Shown here: positions 17,367-25,774 of the stretch, in pieces
Layout: the number at the start of each line of letters is the position of its first letter
How positions within the stretch are numbered: the stretch's first letter is position 1
Assembly: GCA_002173095.1 (NCBI GenBank)
Contig: NHBK01000009.1
Coordinates: 620,001 to 684,000, forward strand
Reading direction: 5' to 3'
Length of the DNA: 64,000 nt
Source: Hyphomonadaceae bacterium TMED5
Lineage (GTDB): Bacteria > Pseudomonadota > Alphaproteobacteria > Caulobacterales > Hyphomonadaceae
The notes under the pieces: generated by a model
What the model was told of the DNA's origin: nothing
Seen by the model: only the letters and a program-made list of their open reading frames with translations
The model's database searches: none
Position numbers and translations under genes: made by a program

Positions 17367-18539
17367 ATGATCAGAACGGTCAGGTTTTTAGCCATCTTGT
17401 TTGCCGTGGGCGGTCTTGCCGGATGTGCATCGCAGGGCAGTGTGAGCCCGCAGGCTGCATCTGTTGAGACATCGTCAGCAGGGCTGGATGTGGATGGCTT
17501 TAATGATGCCGTTCATCACTGGCAGAACCGGTATGGCAATGATTACCCTCGCTATCGTCCGGGACAGGTACGTGAAATTGCCAACAATATTCTGCTTATG
17601 CAGCGCGACCATGGCGGATGGATTGAAAACCTCGACCCTCTTCGCATTCTCAGCACGCGTGAAAAGGCACAGCTGATTGTCGACAAAACCGAAGAAGCTG
17701 GCAGTTTCGACAATCGGAACATCTATACCCAGATCAGTTATCTGATGGGTGCCTATGAGGAGACCGGCGAGGAGATGTATCGCACGGGCGCACTTAAAGG
17801 GCTCGATTTCCTTTTAGTCCATCAGACGGAGTGCGGAGGCTGGCCGCATACTGTGCCTGCAATCCGGCGGTATCATCCGCTGATCACTATTGCGGATGAA
17901 GTGACGTCTGGTCCGCTGGAAATGCTGCGGCCAATGTCTGCAGGCGAGTTTCCGTTTGCGAGCCTTTCAGATGAAACGCGAGAGCGTGCGCGACGCGCTA
18001 TGATGCGAGGCGATAATTGCCTGCTGCGTTTGCAAATTCGCCAGGAAGATGGCCTTGCCGGTTGGGCGGGGCAATACACGCCGAATACGCTGGAACCCGC
18101 CATGGGCAGAAGCTTTGAACTGCCATCTATTGCAGTTCAGGAGACGGTGGAAATTCTGCGCTATCTGATGAGCATTGATCAGCCTTCTCCTGAAGTGGTC
18201 GCGGCCATTGAGGGCGGCGTCAGCTGGCTTCAACGCGTTGCCTTGCAAGGTGTCCGTCTGGATGAGTATGAGCTCTCGGAGCCTGTGGCCTTCCGCTATC
18301 ACATTGCAACACGTGACCGACGTCTGGTTCCCGATGAGACTGCGCCGCCTCTATGGGCACGGTTTTATGATGTCACGGATAACTCTGTCGTTCTGGCCAA
18401 TCGTGACAGCGTTCGTGTAGATGATCTTCAGGACATCGCGCAGGAACGACGGACCGGTTATGACTGGTATGGCACATGGGCGGACCATCTGGTCTCGGTC
18501 GTGTATCCTGAATGGAAGTCCGCCTTAGCGGGCGAGTGA
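17367..18539 (+). CDS. PL10-family pectate lyase-like lipoprotein
   Basis: A 390-residue lipoprotein. ATG 17367 follows GGGGGAGAGT and opens a signal peptide ending in LAGC (Cys20); an upstream start at 17301 is less likely. The body matches the PL10 (PelA) alpha/alpha-toroid pectate lyase family: NNILLMQRDHGGWIENLDP, the Asn-rich turn EEAGSFDNRNIYTQISYL, HQTECGGWPHTVP, then YTPNTLEPAMGRSFELPSIA with the family's LEPA..R..ELPS signature, and PPLWARFYDV followed by RTGYDWYGTW. It would cleave polygalacturonate by beta-elimination in the periplasm or at the outer membrane. The usual xGGWPKN wording is changed to GGWIEN, so substrate preference may differ. Its stop overlaps the converging acyltransferase gene by 15 bp. 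Confidence 0.8.
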   Translation: MIRTVRFLAILFAVGGLAGCASQGSVSPQAASVETSSAGLDVDGFNDAVHHWQNRYGNDYPRYRPGQVREIANNILLMQRDHGGWIENLDPLRILSTREKAQLIVDKTEEAGSFDNRNIYTQISYLMGAYEETGEEMYRTGALKGLDFLLVHQTECGGWPHTVPAIRRYHPLITIADEVTSGPLEMLRPMSAGEFPFASLSDETRERARRAMMRGDNCLLRLQIRQEDGLAGWAGQYTPNTLEPAMGRSFELPSIAVQETVEILRYLMSIDQPSPEVVAAIEGGVSWLQRVALQGVRLDEYELSEPVAFRYHIATRDRRLVPDETAPPLWARFYDVTDNSVVLANRDSVRVDDLQDIAQERRTGYDWYGTWADHLVSVVYPEWKSALAGE

Positions 18540-20645
18540 TCGGAACGGGAAGCTGTCCATGCTCTCCCATTGGCGTGCCAGATAGAGTGAGCCGTTCACA
18601 TTATAGTGGGAGTCATCGTCAAACAGGCGGGCGCCTTCTTTGTAGTAAAAGCACCGTTGCTGGGTTTCATCGCATAGAAAATCGGTCGCGATGAGGCTTT
18701 CGAATTCCGCGCCTGAGCGTGTCTGTCCGGATCGCGCAATATCGGTGACAAAAGCGCCGCGGCGCATGATTTCGCCATACGCGCCTGTGGAGCAGCGTTG
18801 CTGAATAGCTTGTGCGTTGAACAGAAAGCCTGGCACCTGATCGCAATAGGCGACGGGATACCGGCTGACGGGTGGCTGAGTAAACAGGATTGGACGAGCG
18901 CCGGTGTCCCGAATGGCGCGGATAGTGCGGTCGAGGCCGTCTATGAAGTTTTGCTTGGAGGCTTCGATGCTGTGGTCATCGGGTGCTGCGGCTGTGACGA
19001 GCGCGTCGTGGCGAATGTCCACGTCCTGAAATCCGTCATGGTCGAACATCCAGTTCCATCGTGCAGACAGAATGACATAGTCATATTCTGCGCCATGTTC
19101 CCGGACATAGGTTTCAATACGTGCGGTGTGTCGCTCGCAATTGTCTGCACTATCGGCACGTCCGGACGTCTCAGTACCGTAGATTTTATACGTTCCGAAT
19201 ATGGGAGGGCAGCCTGGATAGTGGAGCGTTGTCCATTCAACGCCGTAGGTGGATGCAAAGTACTCGCCCATGGGCCTCAGATGGTTCGCATGGGAATCAC
19301 CGAGTACAAGCACGCGCTGCGCGATGTTCCCGCCCGAAGGACTGATCACGCGGAAAGATGACTGTTCGCGACGAGGTCCTTCGCCAATGCGTGTGACCTC
19401 CTCGCTGAAGGCGCGGTCATAGATGAAATACTCAGAGGGTGGCTGCTCGGCCATTCTGAACGGTAGTCCGTCATTGCCCGCTATGAACAGGCTGGCCGGA
19501 ATGAGGATTGCGATGCCGGCGAACACGCCATAGCTGCGCCACTTCCTCTGGGAGATGAATTCGGGCTTTCCGGCGGGTGCTCGCTTCCGTTCGGCGAGAT
19601 AATGGCTCAAGGCACCTGCTGCAAAGGTCAGAATGGTCAGTACCGCATAGTCCAGACCATTAAACGGGCGATAGACATAAAATGCCGCGAATACGATGAT
19701 GGGCCAGTGCACGAGATAGAGCGAATAGCTGCGGTCCCCAATCCAGTGCAAAAGATTATGAGCCAGCGGAATGCGGAGTTTTGTGTATTCGGCAGCGCAA
19801 ATAGCGACGGCGATGGTGATGCTAACCAGCAGCGCAATCACATCCGCGCTAACGAGTAGGACGGGGCCAATCAGTACGAGCAGCAGCGCCGAAACAGTGC
19901 AAGCCGACCAAACGACCGCTGCGGTCAGCGGCGGAATCTTTCTGATCGTCGAAGTGTGCAGAACGAGATAGGCGCCAATAATGCCGAGCCCGAACTGATA
20001 AATGCGTGCCGGAAGCATGAAAAAGCGAAAGGCGGCATCTGCATTATTCAGGTCAAGATTGCTGATAATGGGCAGACTAGAGGCCAGTCCAGCGCCGGCA
20101 AAGGTGAAGATGAGGGAACAGGTCGATAGCCCGGCCCAGACGTAGAGGAAAAGGTGCTTTACCCTTCGTGTGAGATAGAATGCGAGCGCCGAAACAAAAG
20201 CGAAACCAAGATAGAATTGCTCCTCAACGCCCAGTGACCAGGTATGAAGAAGCGGCATGGTTTCGAGCGGCGCGGCGAAATAATCTGTTTGTGTGAAGAA
20301 CCAGATATTTGAAAAGCCAAATACGGCATACACAGCAGACATGGCGACGCTGATAAGATCTTCCGGAGGGTAGAGGATAAGCGCAGCGATAAGCGTCGCA
20401 CCAATGTTTAGAAACAAAGCGGGCATGAGGCGCAGATAGCGCCGGGCAAAGAATGATCTGATGCTGAATGGCGCGCCCGCATCCTGACGCAGAAATACGC
20501 TGCGCGTAATCACGTACCCGCTGATCACGAAGAAAATATCGACGCCGAGAAAGCCGTAGGGCAGTACGCGTTCGGACAGGTGGAATACAATCACCACCAG
20601 AACCGCGAGCGCGCGGAGATACTGAATATCTGAGCGTTTTTGCAT
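18525..20645 (-). CDS. OafA/YrhL-type acyltransferase with SGNH domain
   Basis: A 706-residue membrane O-acyltransferase. ATG 20645 has GGGGAAAA before it; an in-frame ATG at 20657 is less well placed. The first 340 or so residues form the acyltransferase-3 domain with about ten helices, starting with IQYLRALAVLVVIVFHL (catalytic-type His) and FLGVDIFFVISGYVI. The C-terminal 300 residues form a periplasmic SGNH esterase-like domain with GDSHAN and a late DDDSHYNVNG (catalytic Asp-x-x-His type). Such fusions acetylate surface polysaccharides or lipids. Target unknown. Converges on the PL10 gene with a 15-bp overlap. Confidence 0.92.
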   Translation of the reverse strand: MQKRSDIQYLRALAVLVVIVFHLSERVLPYGFLGVDIFFVISGYVITRSVFLRQDAGAPFSIRSFFARRYLRLMPALFLNIGATLIAALILYPPEDLISVAMSAVYAVFGFSNIWFFTQTDYFAAPLETMPLLHTWSLGVEEQFYLGFAFVSALAFYLTRRVKHLFLYVWAGLSTCSLIFTFAGAGLASSLPIISNLDLNNADAAFRFFMLPARIYQFGLGIIGAYLVLHTSTIRKIPPLTAAVVWSACTVSALLLVLIGPVLLVSADVIALLVSITIAVAICAAEYTKLRIPLAHNLLHWIGDRSYSLYLVHWPIIVFAAFYVYRPFNGLDYAVLTILTFAAGALSHYLAERKRAPAGKPEFISQRKWRSYGVFAGIAILIPASLFIAGNDGLPFRMAEQPPSEYFIYDRAFSEEVTRIGEGPRREQSSFRVISPSGGNIAQRVLVLGDSHANHLRPMGEYFASTYGVEWTTLHYPGCPPIFGTYKIYGTETSGRADSADNCERHTARIETYVREHGAEYDYVILSARWNWMFDHDGFQDVDIRHDALVTAAAPDDHSIEASKQNFIDGLDRTIRAIRDTGARPILFTQPPVSRYPVAYCDQVPGFLFNAQAIQQRCSTGAYGEIMRRGAFVTDIARSGQTRSGAEFESLIATDFLCDETQQRCFYYKEGARLFDDDSHYNVNGSLYLARQWESMDSFPFRSLAR

Positions 20646-20793
20646 TTTTCCCCGCATTCAGTGTCTTTATCCGGGGGATCGGGGCAAGGGTCAATGAAGT
20701 CAGAGCGACGCGGATTGACCCGACTTGCCTAACGCTCAGATAGAGCGCAGTCTCTTTATTGTTCAGGCAAAATAATTCGGGGACACAGCTTTG

Positions 20794-21639
20794 ATGAAAT
20801 ACGCATTGACCGCGGCGCTTCTGGCCGCGACGAGCACGATCGCTTTCGCTCAGGAAGAGGTGGACGCACCGAGTTATCGCCCGGTTCCTGCAGAAAATCT
20901 GGTGATCATGACGCTGGAAAGCGGCGAGGTAGTGTTTGAACTGAACGATGATTTCGCGCCCGGCCATGTCGAGCAGTTCAGTGGGCTGGTCAGTGATGGG
21001 ACTTATGATGGCGAGGCGTTCTATCGTGTGATTGATGGGTTTGTCGCCCAGGGCGGTCTGGCCGATGACCGCGTGGAGGCCTATCCAACACTCACGAATG
21101 AGAATGACCGAGCTATGTCTGAAGAAGGGTTCACCCCTTTGGGCAATGCCGATCTTTTTGCGCCGGAAGTCGGCCATATGGGCGGCTTCCCTGTCGGGCG
21201 TAACGCGGAGGCTGATCTGGAATGGTTGCTGCATTGCCCGGGTGCGCTGGCAATGGCGCGAGGCAATGATCCGGATTCAGGTAGCACTGAGTTTTATGTG
21301 GTTCTGGACGCGCAACGTTATCTCGACAGAAACCTGACAGTGTTTGGTCGCGTGCTGTCTGGCATGGAACATATTCAGGCGCTTCACCGCGGTGACCCGG
21401 CAATTGCGGGCGGCGTTATTCAGGAGCCAGAAGTGGGTGACACCATTGTTTCGGTTCAGATGGCCTCAGATATCCCAGAAGAAGAGCGCCCGAACTGGGA
21501 AGTTATGATCACCGGGTCTGAAGCATTTGAGGCGTTCAAAACGTCTAAACGGGTGCGCAACGAAGAGTTCTTCTACCGTCATCCGCCGGAAATTCTGGAT
21601 ATTTGCTCACACGCGGTCCCGGCTCGCGAAGTCGAATAA
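20794..21639 (+). CDS. periplasmic cyclophilin-type peptidyl-prolyl isomerase
   Basis: A 281-residue exported protein. ATG 20794 is preferred over TTG 20791, three bases upstream, with GGGG eleven bases before. The signal peptide ends IAFA-Q. The cyclophilin core is visible: LESGEVVFELNDDFAPGHVEQF, shown by its key parts GEVVFELNDDFAPGHVEQF, then FYRVIDGFVAQGG and a C-terminal STEFYVVLDAQRYLDRNLTV with FGRVLSGME. The MARGNDPDSGS loop carries the active-site-like Met-Ala-Arg. A 65-residue insertion between FVAQGG and MARG, typical of some proteobacterial homologues, lengthens the protein. It would assist folding of outer-membrane or periplasmic proteins. Confidence 0.9.
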   Translation: MKYALTAALLAATSTIAFAQEEVDAPSYRPVPAENLVIMTLESGEVVFELNDDFAPGHVEQFSGLVSDGTYDGEAFYRVIDGFVAQGGLADDRVEAYPTLTNENDRAMSEEGFTPLGNADLFAPEVGHMGGFPVGRNAEADLEWLLHCPGALAMARGNDPDSGSTEFYVVLDAQRYLDRNLTVFGRVLSGMEHIQALHRGDPAIAGGVIQEPEVGDTIVSVQMASDIPEEERPNWEVMITGSEAFEAFKTSKRVRNEEFFYRHPPEILDICSHAVPAREVE

Positions 21640-21640
21640 A

Positions 21641-22156
21641 TCAGACCAATTCGGCAGTTGGTGTGAACCAGCAAGGTGAGGGCAGCTCTTCATAATACAC
21701 ATGAAGCAGTTTGGAATAGCTGCCCCAGTCGACTTTCCATTCGAGCTTGTTGCGGTCTTCCCAAACGTTGAAGGCTCGCTTCATATGCAACATCATGGCC
21801 TGACGGCTCATACTGTTGATCCTGCAGAAATGGTCTACCGCATCGGGCAGTATCCGGCTTTTGGTGCGGTGTCCGTGCTCGGAGCGGTCGAGGTTTTTAC
21901 CCTTTTTACAATGCCAGCAGCACAGTCGAACCTTTTCCAGGCGCGCAACACCGCGTCGTCCCCGACAGTCATAGGACCAGACTTCGTCAACATGCAGCGA
22001 TGAGGGTTGGTCGACCTTCTTCCTGCATACCGCGCAGGACAAGTCATTGAAATTGAACAGGGATCTATGGAACTTGTCCCACCCGGATTCAGGCATGAAT
22101 TCCCGGAGGTTAAAGTTCCACAATGGTGCTGGTACTGGCTCGATAGCGAGCTTCAT
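21641..22156 (-). CDS. HNH-like zinc-binding protein with altered active site
   Basis: A 171-residue protein if started at ATG 22156 (GGGGA upstream); a TTG at 22207 would add 17 residues. It resembles small bacterial HNH-nuclease-like proteins: a first CxxC (CAVC), then LHVDEVWSYD in place of the common CHEVW.YD, and RLCCWHCKKGKNL in place of LC..CH..KH. Two CxxC pairs would bind a structural zinc ion. The catalytic histidines of the HNH motif appear displaced or changed (V-D in place of H-E/H), so nuclease activity is doubtful. It lies 1 bp after the cyclophilin stop, in opposite direction. Confidence 0.6.
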   Translation of the reverse strand: MKLAIEPVPAPLWNFNLREFMPESGWDKFHRSLFNFNDLSCAVCRKKVDQPSSLHVDEVWSYDCRGRRGVARLEKVRLCCWHCKKGKNLDRSEHGHRTKSRILPDAVDHFCRINSMSRQAMMLHMKRAFNVWEDRNKLEWKVDWGSYSKLLHVYYEELPSPCWFTPTAELV

Positions 22157-22284
22157 CCCGATCCCCGATGAAAGCCTGACTTTTTTGCTCGGGAAAGAAT
22201 GCGCCAAACCTCTTAAAGTCGGGTTGGCTGTTAATATTCAATTTTGTCGAAAACCATCTGAACTATCGGCCCAGTTTAAATGCA

Positions 22285-22312
22285 AACACCCCGACCAGAT
22301 GGCCGGGGTGTT
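22285..22312 (-). terminator. rho-independent terminator of the M2 peptidase gene
   Basis: A 9-bp perfect stem (22285-22293 with 22304-22312) and a 10-nt loop, 25 bp downstream of the peptidase stop. On the minus strand it continues into a T-rich run (TTTGCATTTAAAC). The stem could also stop transcription weakly in the other direction. Confidence 0.65.
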
Positions 22313-22336
22313 CAGGGATTTAGCTGTCAGGGCAGC

Positions 22337-24250
22337 TTATTGCCAGCCGCACTGACGACCTTCGTTTTCTTCACGCATCCACTGAATGAGTGGGTCGAAA
22401 TAAGCTGTGATAGCGGAGCCATCCATTTCGCGCGTGCCGGTGAAGGCTTCCAGCGCGTCACGCCAAGGCTCAGACGCACCCATTTCCAGCATAGCGTTCA
22501 GACGCTCGCCCACTTCTTCATTTCCGTAGATTGAGCAGCGGTGAAGCGGACCTTCCCAGCCAGCCATCTCGCAGGCCGCCTGATGGAACTGGAACTGCAG
22601 GATATAGCTGAGGAAATAACGCAGATAAGGCGTATTGCCCGGAATGTGGTATTTCGCACCCGGGTCGAACGCGTCATCCGGACGAGGGCCCGGAGGCACA
22701 ATACCCTGATTGGCTTCACGCAGTTCCCACCATGCTGTGTTGTAGTCAGCCTCTGGTGTGGACCCGTCCAGAACGCCCCAGCGCCATTGGTCGACCGTGA
22801 TCGCAAATGGCAGGAAGGCGATCTTGTCGAGCGCCGTATCCAGAAGAAGAGAGAGGTCGGCATCGGCGCCTGGAACCTGCTCTTCAGAGATCAGGCCGAT
22901 CTGCTGGAGGTAGTACGGCGTGATGGATAGAGCGACGAAGTCGCCAATTGCTTCGTGGAAGCCGTCATGTGCGCCTTCTTTGAAGAGATGGTCCTGACCG
23001 CGATAGGCGCGCTGATAATAATTGTGGCCCAGTTCGTGGTGAACCGTCTGGAAGTCTTCAGCGTTGACCTCGGTACACATTTTGATGCGGATGTCTTCTT
23101 CGTCATCCAGATCCCATGCAGACGCGTGACATACAACATCACGATCAGGCGGGCGAACGATCATAGAGCGCTCCCAGAAAGTTTCTGGCAGAGGCTCAAA
23201 GCCCAGAGATGAGAAGAAGGCTTCGCCGGTCTCAACCATTTGGATCGGCGTGTACTCATTCACGCGCAATTGCGTGGTCAGGTCATAGCTTGGACCGGCC
23301 AGATCTTCCGGCGCGACAATGCCATAAATGTTCTGCCAGGACTGTGCCCACATATTGCCGAGCAGGTCAGCGCGGATCGGGCCGCTCGCAGGCTGAACCT
23401 CATCGCCATAATAGTCGTTTAGTTCGCCGCGGACATAGCAATGAAGCTCGTCATAAAGTGGAGATACCTGTTCCCAGAGGCGCTCGACTTCGGCTTCCAT
23501 TTCTTCTGGTGGCATATCGTACTGAGACAGCCACATATCCGCGACATTGTCATAGCCGAGCTCGTTCGCGCCGGCCGTCGCGATTTCGACCATGCGGGCA
23601 TATTCAGGTGCCATCACAGGAGAAATCGTGCGCCAGCCTTCCCAGGCTTCCTGAAGGACGTCCGGATTGCGGGAGGTTTCAATAACAGTGGACAGCTCGT
23701 CCAGTGTCAGCGCGGACATGTCGTAGGTATAGTCCGTGCCCTCATAGGCCTCGTCCAGAATGCTGGCGACTTCGTCGGTATTGTTCTGGAAGGCATAATT
23801 GCCAGTTGAATAGGTCGCGTCGAGTTCAGCCGTAATGGTGTTCAGCTCTTCGGCTGCGCCTTCCGTAGATGGGGCAGGCAGTGTCATGCCAGACTGAATC
23901 ATCTGCAGTTTACGCTGGAGATCGATTGGAAGATCGAGATCGACAAACTCACGGGTCGCATTTGCAAACTCTACGCGGGCTGTGGTCGTGCGCGCGCCGG
24001 CTGCTGCGGCTGCGGCGTTGGTCTCGGGCGTGATGTTGGTCGCCTGTTCCCAATAAATCGGTGCTGTTTCTTTGTTCAGATTGGCGAGCGTCTCTTCAGC
24101 ATTTTCGATGAAGGCGCGCGCATCTTCAATTGTCGGTCCTGCGGCATCTTCTGATGGGGCAGGTTCAGGTGCGTCTGAGGCGGGCGTACACGCTGCCACC
24201 ATCGCCAGAGCGAACACGCTTGTTCCGGCCAGAATGAGTGAATTCTTCAT
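22337..24250 (-). CDS. M2-family metallopeptidase (ACE-like dipeptidyl carboxypeptidase) lipoprotein
   Basis: A 637-residue lipoprotein with lipobox VAAC (Cys21) and an acidic Pro/Ala linker. The zinc motif HHELGHNYYQ lies near residue 404, and the third ligand is in EGAHDGFHEAIGD about 25 residues later, as in angiotensin-converting enzyme and bacterial M2 homologues. The C-terminal RYFLSYILQFQFHQAACE (here the tyrosine/arginine chloride-site region of the family) is kept. It would remove C-terminal dipeptides from peptides in the periplasm. A strong GGAGG ribosome binding site precedes ATG 24250, and the length matches single-domain bacterial ACE. Confidence 0.93.
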   Translation of the reverse strand: MKNSLILAGTSVFALAMVAACTPASDAPEPAPSEDAAGPTIEDARAFIENAEETLANLNKETAPIYWEQATNITPETNAAAAAAGARTTTARVEFANATREFVDLDLPIDLQRKLQMIQSGMTLPAPSTEGAAEELNTITAELDATYSTGNYAFQNNTDEVASILDEAYEGTDYTYDMSALTLDELSTVIETSRNPDVLQEAWEGWRTISPVMAPEYARMVEIATAGANELGYDNVADMWLSQYDMPPEEMEAEVERLWEQVSPLYDELHCYVRGELNDYYGDEVQPASGPIRADLLGNMWAQSWQNIYGIVAPEDLAGPSYDLTTQLRVNEYTPIQMVETGEAFFSSLGFEPLPETFWERSMIVRPPDRDVVCHASAWDLDDEEDIRIKMCTEVNAEDFQTVHHELGHNYYQRAYRGQDHLFKEGAHDGFHEAIGDFVALSITPYYLQQIGLISEEQVPGADADLSLLLDTALDKIAFLPFAITVDQWRWGVLDGSTPEADYNTAWWELREANQGIVPPGPRPDDAFDPGAKYHIPGNTPYLRYFLSYILQFQFHQAACEMAGWEGPLHRCSIYGNEEVGERLNAMLEMGASEPWRDALEAFTGTREMDGSAITAYFDPLIQWMREENEGRQCGWQ

Positions 24251-24687
24251 AAAAGTCCTCCGTTGCAGGCAGGAAGCGGTGTGGATGCATGAAGGTCAAT
24301 AGAAATGCGCAGGCTGTGCCGTATTTTTGCGGAAAACCGGCATGATGTCCCTCAATCGCTATGAAACGAAGGCATAAAGCGAGGCCAAACTGGCTGAAAG
24401 GCTGAAAATTTGCGGGAAAGCGGGCGCACTGAACCCATCTGAACCGGAGGGATGGATGGAGAACAGTGCGCACAGTTCTAGCGTTGGGGAAACGCGTTCT
24501 ATATGTTTACGCTATATCAGGCAGGAATTGCTGGTCAATTAACAGGTGAAAGAAAAGTAATTTCGCAGATCGCTGCTGAAAGAGTGAATTCTGCTTCTGG
24601 AAAATGCTCAGTTTTTGATCGCTTGTTGAATGTCACGAACTCTTCAAAATCGGAATCGAACATTAAATCGCAGTCATGAAAATCCGT

Positions 24688-24716
24688 ATCCGGAACACTT
24701 TATGTCCGGATTTTTT
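24688..24716 (+). terminator. terminator-like hairpin with no gene in front of it
   Basis: Stem ATCCGGA (24688-24694) with TCCGGAT (24705-24711), a 10-nt loop, then an unbroken T6 run. No open reading frame of note ends before it on the plus strand. It may end a small RNA starting after about 24480, or act as an attenuator in a long leader of the beta-barrel gene at 24915. Confidence 0.5.
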
Positions 24717-24788
24717 GAGTCGAATCTCTGAAAAACACTAAAAATACAGCATGTTGTGGGGTTTTGATTTGTAATCATGCAATATGGA

Positions 24789-24810
24789 ACCGTTGCCTCT
24801 GTGCAACGGT
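24789..24810 (+). promoter_or_regulatory. 8-bp hairpin in the leader of the beta-barrel gene
   Basis: ACCGTTGC (24789-24796) pairs perfectly with GCAACGGT (24803-24810) around a 6-nt loop, 104 bp before the start codon. It lies in the 664-bp gap 24251-24914, which otherwise holds no gene. A role in mRNA stability or control is possible but not shown. Confidence 0.4.
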
Positions 24811-24914
24811 GAATCATGGACGAAATGTCATCGGAACGGGTCCGGGTTTGCTGCCGTTCTCCCCTCATCCCGCCAGCAATGGCGAACCTGAAACAGGATG
24901 TAAGGAGTAGTAAA

Positions 24915-25535
24915 ATGATGAAGGCATTGCTCGCAGCAACTGCAATTTCCGGACTGGCTCTTGGTGCTCAAACCGCAGCCGCTCAGGAGGACACCGGCTT
25001 TTATACAGAAGGTGGCTATCAGTATCTCAACATTGAGCCTGATGGTGCTGAACAAGGTGTAGACACCAATGGTATTGCAGCGCGTGCCGGCTATCAGTTC
25101 AACAACTGGTTCAGCCTTGAAGGTGAACTCGCAACCGGCGTTGATGACGGTGAGTTCGACTATAATGTCGACGAGGATGAATTTAACCTCGACGACAATA
25201 ACGATGGTGATTTTAACGACACGATTGCCGCTGCTGGCGATGTAGAAATGAATTATCTGGTGGGTCTGTATGGCCGTGCAGATGTTCCAATCACTGATCG
25301 TCTGAATGCTTACGCTCGCGCAGGCTATGCCTATATCGACGTTGACGCGCAGGTTCAGACCCCGGGCGGCACGACTGTCGCACGCATTGCAGACGCTGAA
25401 GAAGGTCCAGCTATCGGTGCTGGTCTTGAATATGCGCTGACAGATGACTGGTATGTGAAGGGTGACTACACCTATTACGCATTCGAGGACACAGACACTG
25501 ACGGCGTAATGCTTGGCGTTGGCTATCAGTTCTAA
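24915..25535 (+). CDS. small outer-membrane beta-barrel protein (OmpA/OmpW-like fold)
   Basis: A 206-residue porin-like protein. ATG 24915 follows TAAGGAG and begins a clean signal peptide (ends AAAA-Q); the open frame extends to 24816 without good signals. The mature protein starts FYTEGGYQYLNIEP and has eight or so amphipathic strands, among them a GAGLEYALTDDWYVKGDYTY near the end (key parts GLEYALTDDWYVKGDYTY). It ends GVGYQF, with the terminal Phe used for outer-membrane insertion. An acidic Asp/Asn-rich loop (DEDEFNLDDNNDGDFND) may bind calcium. Terminator follows at 25560. Confidence 0.88.
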   Translation: MMKALLAATAISGLALGAQTAAAQEDTGFYTEGGYQYLNIEPDGAEQGVDTNGIAARAGYQFNNWFSLEGELATGVDDGEFDYNVDEDEFNLDDNNDGDFNDTIAAAGDVEMNYLVGLYGRADVPITDRLNAYARAGYAYIDVDAQVQTPGGTTVARIADAEEGPAIGAGLEYALTDDWYVKGDYTYYAFEDTDTDGVMLGVGYQF

Positions 25536-25559
25536 GATCTGAACATGTGTCACAGAAAG

Positions 25560-25589
25560 CGCTCTCAGCCCCTGGCTGAGGGCGTTTTT
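25560..25589 (+). terminator. rho-independent terminator
   Basis: Eleven-base stem with one G-T pair (25560-25570 with 25574-25584), a 3-nt loop and a T5 run. It ends the beta-barrel gene. Confidence 0.85.
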
Positions 25590-25774
25590 GTATTCGGTGG
25601 CATGTCTGACTTGTTTGAGTGCGCTGAAACGAGAGCCAGTCGGCATGAGTAGCCTTACAAGTATTCAGATGCAAAAAACTTCAGATAACCCTGTAATTAA
25701 AAATCATTTATCTCGGAACCAAACCCCGATTGCATGAGCTGACTCTCTGAAAACAATAATCAGAGGAAACAGCC

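Noticed and set aside
20224-21234. Long minus-strand open frame (336 codons) across the acyltransferase and cyclophilin genes
   Set aside because: It overlaps two clear genes, has no signal or family feature and looks like the antisense of well-coded frames.
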